Origin: SAR116 cluster bacterium
Lineage (GTDB): Bacteria > Pseudomonadota > Alphaproteobacteria > Puniceispirillales > Puniceispirillaceae
Assembly (NCBI GenBank): GCA_002722385.1
Contig: PBLR01000017.1
Coordinates: forward strand, 8,406-24,595
DNA: 16,190 nt
Direction of reading: 5' to 3'
Shown here in pieces: positions 15,601 to 16,190 of the stretch. The position numbers and the translations under genes are program-made. Numbering within the stretch: the stretch's first letter is position 1; each line of letters opens with the position of its first letter. A model generated the notes under the pieces. That model saw nothing but the letters and a program-made list of their open reading frames with translations, did not search any database and had not been told where the DNA came from.

Positions 15601-15788
15601 TGGTGGTGTTTCCGGGGGCCGGGTCTGAATTATATCGCGGCATTGGCACAGTCGTGTTTGGCGGGCTGGCCCTGTCCATGGTGGCCACATTGCTGATTGT
15701 CCCGCCATTGCTGTCTCTGGCCAGAGGCAGCCTTGCCGCCTCAGCTAGACAAGGCAGCCAGCTGCTTGACTTTTCTGGCCAGTCTTAA
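12615..15788 (+). CDS. RND efflux permease (AcrB/MdtBC superfamily)
   Basis: A 1057-residue inner-membrane RND transporter with the usual duplicated layout: TM1 (about 12-30), a large periplasmic loop with porter domain, TM2-TM7 (about 345-570), a second periplasmic loop, and TM8-TM12 (about 895-1035). TM4 has AFAVGMVVDASIVSQEN with a single acidic relay residue, D410; the second Asp of AcrB is Ala here. TM10 has GIVVNNAILMIEQ, with N947/N948 where AcrB has its Lys. This VD/VNN pairing is common in RND pumps outside the AcrB core group, so the protein is likely functional. The substrate is unknown. No TolC-type channel or TetR-type regulator is present nearby. The start has only a weak ribosome binding site and may depend on coupling to the adaptor gene. 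Confidence 0.95.
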   Translation: MIAVIKSAIERPVAVIAVMALIVMFGFVAARTIPIQMSPDIEKPILQVRVNWAGATPEDVDREVVNRLEDELSNLSSVEEISSTSRTGSARVTLTYAVGTDMDKALTLLLTKLSGITNLPDEAKAPQVRTSNSDDSPIARLALTALPDTQVDVENLGSFLDTEIVSRLERVPGVAEVGYFGGGSQQMTIRIDPDKLVRYRLSISEVVAALRQSSAVISAGSVDQGKRTYAVRTQADLFTLQTAGTAVIRNDMTADGQLVPILLQDIADLSIEMQKRTSFRRLNGENALILNALREQGTNVVQTMQRLQEVIETLNRDTLAKRGLVLNLVYDETKYIESALNLVQQNIWVGGLLALSVLILFLRTAAPTLIIAAAIPISVIGTFVAIAALGLSINVISLAGLAFAVGMVVDASIVSQENIFRLRQSGMDAARSAFHGARQVWAPILGSALTTVLVFIPVIMLDLPVGQLFRDIGIAISVAVLISVLVSATVIPSISAALLKGDADRYSHPFRIAGLDPLARLVHRAMVSYATFAVKRRLIGLGLVVLMISSAGFAVYRFMPQIDYLPDGNANFVFGRIIVPPGYSIDETLRIAEKMEQSAEPLWQGQTEADGPPAISRFFFVAYAGGAFAGAAAEDPARVGELKRVLSRPVFSEPGANAFVRQASLFGRSVGGSRSIRIDITGSDLEIIAPVAWRLNGQLSRAFPRSEGNQVRIIPNLSSGTAQIRISPDPVALSAAGLTARQFAEAVDVLNDGLPVLQIPFDGSLIDIVLSGQDAGDYALSDLGGLPVIGQGGEIYRVDQLARVEIISAPQEIRRIGGQQALSIQLRPHEGLPLEAAIAEIEGTILPALFAEIDDQLIQIKVKGAASELARTWTAMQLNVMTAIGVIFLLMVVLLRSFILPAIILLVIPVASAGGIGGLAILNLFLRQPLDMLTMLGFVILTGIVVNNAILMIEQTVLHIKEDKLAAADAIIEATRNRIRPIFMSTLTSLFGLIPLVVFPGAGSELYRGIGTVVFGGLALSMVATLLIVPPLLSLARGSLAASARQGSQLLDFSGQS

Positions 15789-15875
15789 AACCAAACGTCA
15801 AATTTAAGGCCAGCGAACAGTTCATTTTGGCGCACGTGAAAAGGCTGAACACTGTAAACAAATTAAGGATCACTC

Positions 15876-15896
15876 CCCTGCTGTTTACCGCCAGGG
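15876..15896 (-). terminator. Weak hairpin at the end of the GST-like gene
   Basis: CCCCTG and CAGGGG can pair across an 11-base loop that contains the stop codon of the GST-like gene. Downstream on the minus strand there is only a modest T content and no clean T-run. Between 15789 and 15884, where the efflux and GST genes converge, I see no stronger terminator. Confidence 0.25.
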
Positions 15897-16190
15897 GGCA
15901 GCAGCGATCCCCTCAGGCAAAGTCTGTTTATAGCCCGGCACAGAGGCGGCAAAGTCCGTCATCCAGGTCACCAGAGACGGGGCAAGAGCCTGCCAGTCAG
16001 CCACCTCTCTGAAGTCGAGATAATCCAGCGCACAGGCAAGACCAATATCCGCCGCATCTGGCTGGTCAGCCTTGCCATAGGTCAGGCTAAGGCCATCAAG
16101 ATAAGATAAGCTGCGTTCAATTTTGCCACGCTGGTAGTCCAAAACAGATTGAACATGCATATGTTCCGGGCGCAAACGCGCTTCATAAAC
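15885..16190 (-). CDS. Glutathione S-transferase-like protein, C-terminal part
   Basis: The last 101 codons of a gene that continues beyond the right edge; the frame is open to base 16190 (VYEARLRPEH...). The RPEHMHVQSV...DYQRGKIERSLSYLD segment and the following helices (DAADIGLACALDYLDFR, WQALAPSLVTWMTDFAASVP) match the all-helical C-terminal domain of GST superfamily proteins of the YibF-like type. In that domain the ADIxxxxALxYLDxR run forms the core helix next to the conserved N-capping box. The thioredoxin-like glutathione-binding half is outside the window, so the catalytic residue and substrate cannot be judged. It faces the efflux operon tail to tail. Confidence 0.8.
   Translation of the reverse strand, partial: VYEARLRPEHMHVQSVLDYQRGKIERSLSYLDGLSLTYGKADQPDAADIGLACALDYLDFREVADWQALAPSLVTWMTDFAASVPGYKQTLPEGIAAAPWR

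Noticed and set aside
15159..15688. Minus-strand frames rich in His/Gln/Ser under the permease gene
   Set aside because: They are antisense shadows of conserved permease transmembrane sequence with no start signals or recognisable domains.

Overview
The window looks like a piece of a free-living, probably marine, alphaproteobacterial chromosome. Pointers are a heterotetrameric sarcosine oxidase operon, a DUF2842 small membrane protein, a DUF1127 protein, a DinB with an N-terminal zinc ribbon, and intermediate GC content. The mix would suit a SAR116-like lineage, but that placement is inference. I see no insertion sequence, prophage, CRISPR array, tRNA or rRNA.

Layout. Bases 1-10538 are coded almost wholly on the minus strand. 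Read in transcription order from the right: dinB and a gamma-glutamylcyclotransferase-like gene (10415-8583); a TauE/SafE permease and a DUF2842 protein (8496-7435); then a long tight array soxB-soxD-soxA-soxG-sprT-like-AlkB-like (7267-997) behind a candidate promoter near 7345-7373. After a 174-base gap comes the long-form ribosome hibernation factor hpf (822-193), then a 33-base nested inverted repeat (137-169), then the first 32 codons of a gene that leaves the left edge (98-1), possibly an MttB-type methyltransferase. From 10721 the plus strand is used: a promoter, a long leader with a six-codon upstream ORF, a 65-residue DUF1127 protein, a CU-rich hairpin plus terminator resembling the cuckoo/CcsR small RNAs, and an RND efflux pair (adaptor and permease, 11284-15788). 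A glutathione S-transferase-like gene enters from the right edge on the minus strand.

How the genes may work together. SoxBDAG oxidises sarcosine to glycine, yielding H2O2 and a one-carbon unit that becomes methylene-tetrahydrofolate or free formaldehyde. The same array continues with only short gaps or overlaps into a SprT-like metalloprotease and a protein carrying the complete AlkB signature HxD...H...RxxxxxR. SprT relatives in eukaryotes (SPRTN, Wss1) degrade proteins crosslinked to DNA, the lesion formaldehyde makes, and AlkB proteins repair alkylated bases. A formaldehyde-producing enzyme joined to candidate damage-repair genes is the most interesting arrangement here. The second is the DUF1127-linked hairpin, whose CU-rich loop mimics the anti-Shine-Dalgarno sequence and nearly matches the complement of the soxD leader.
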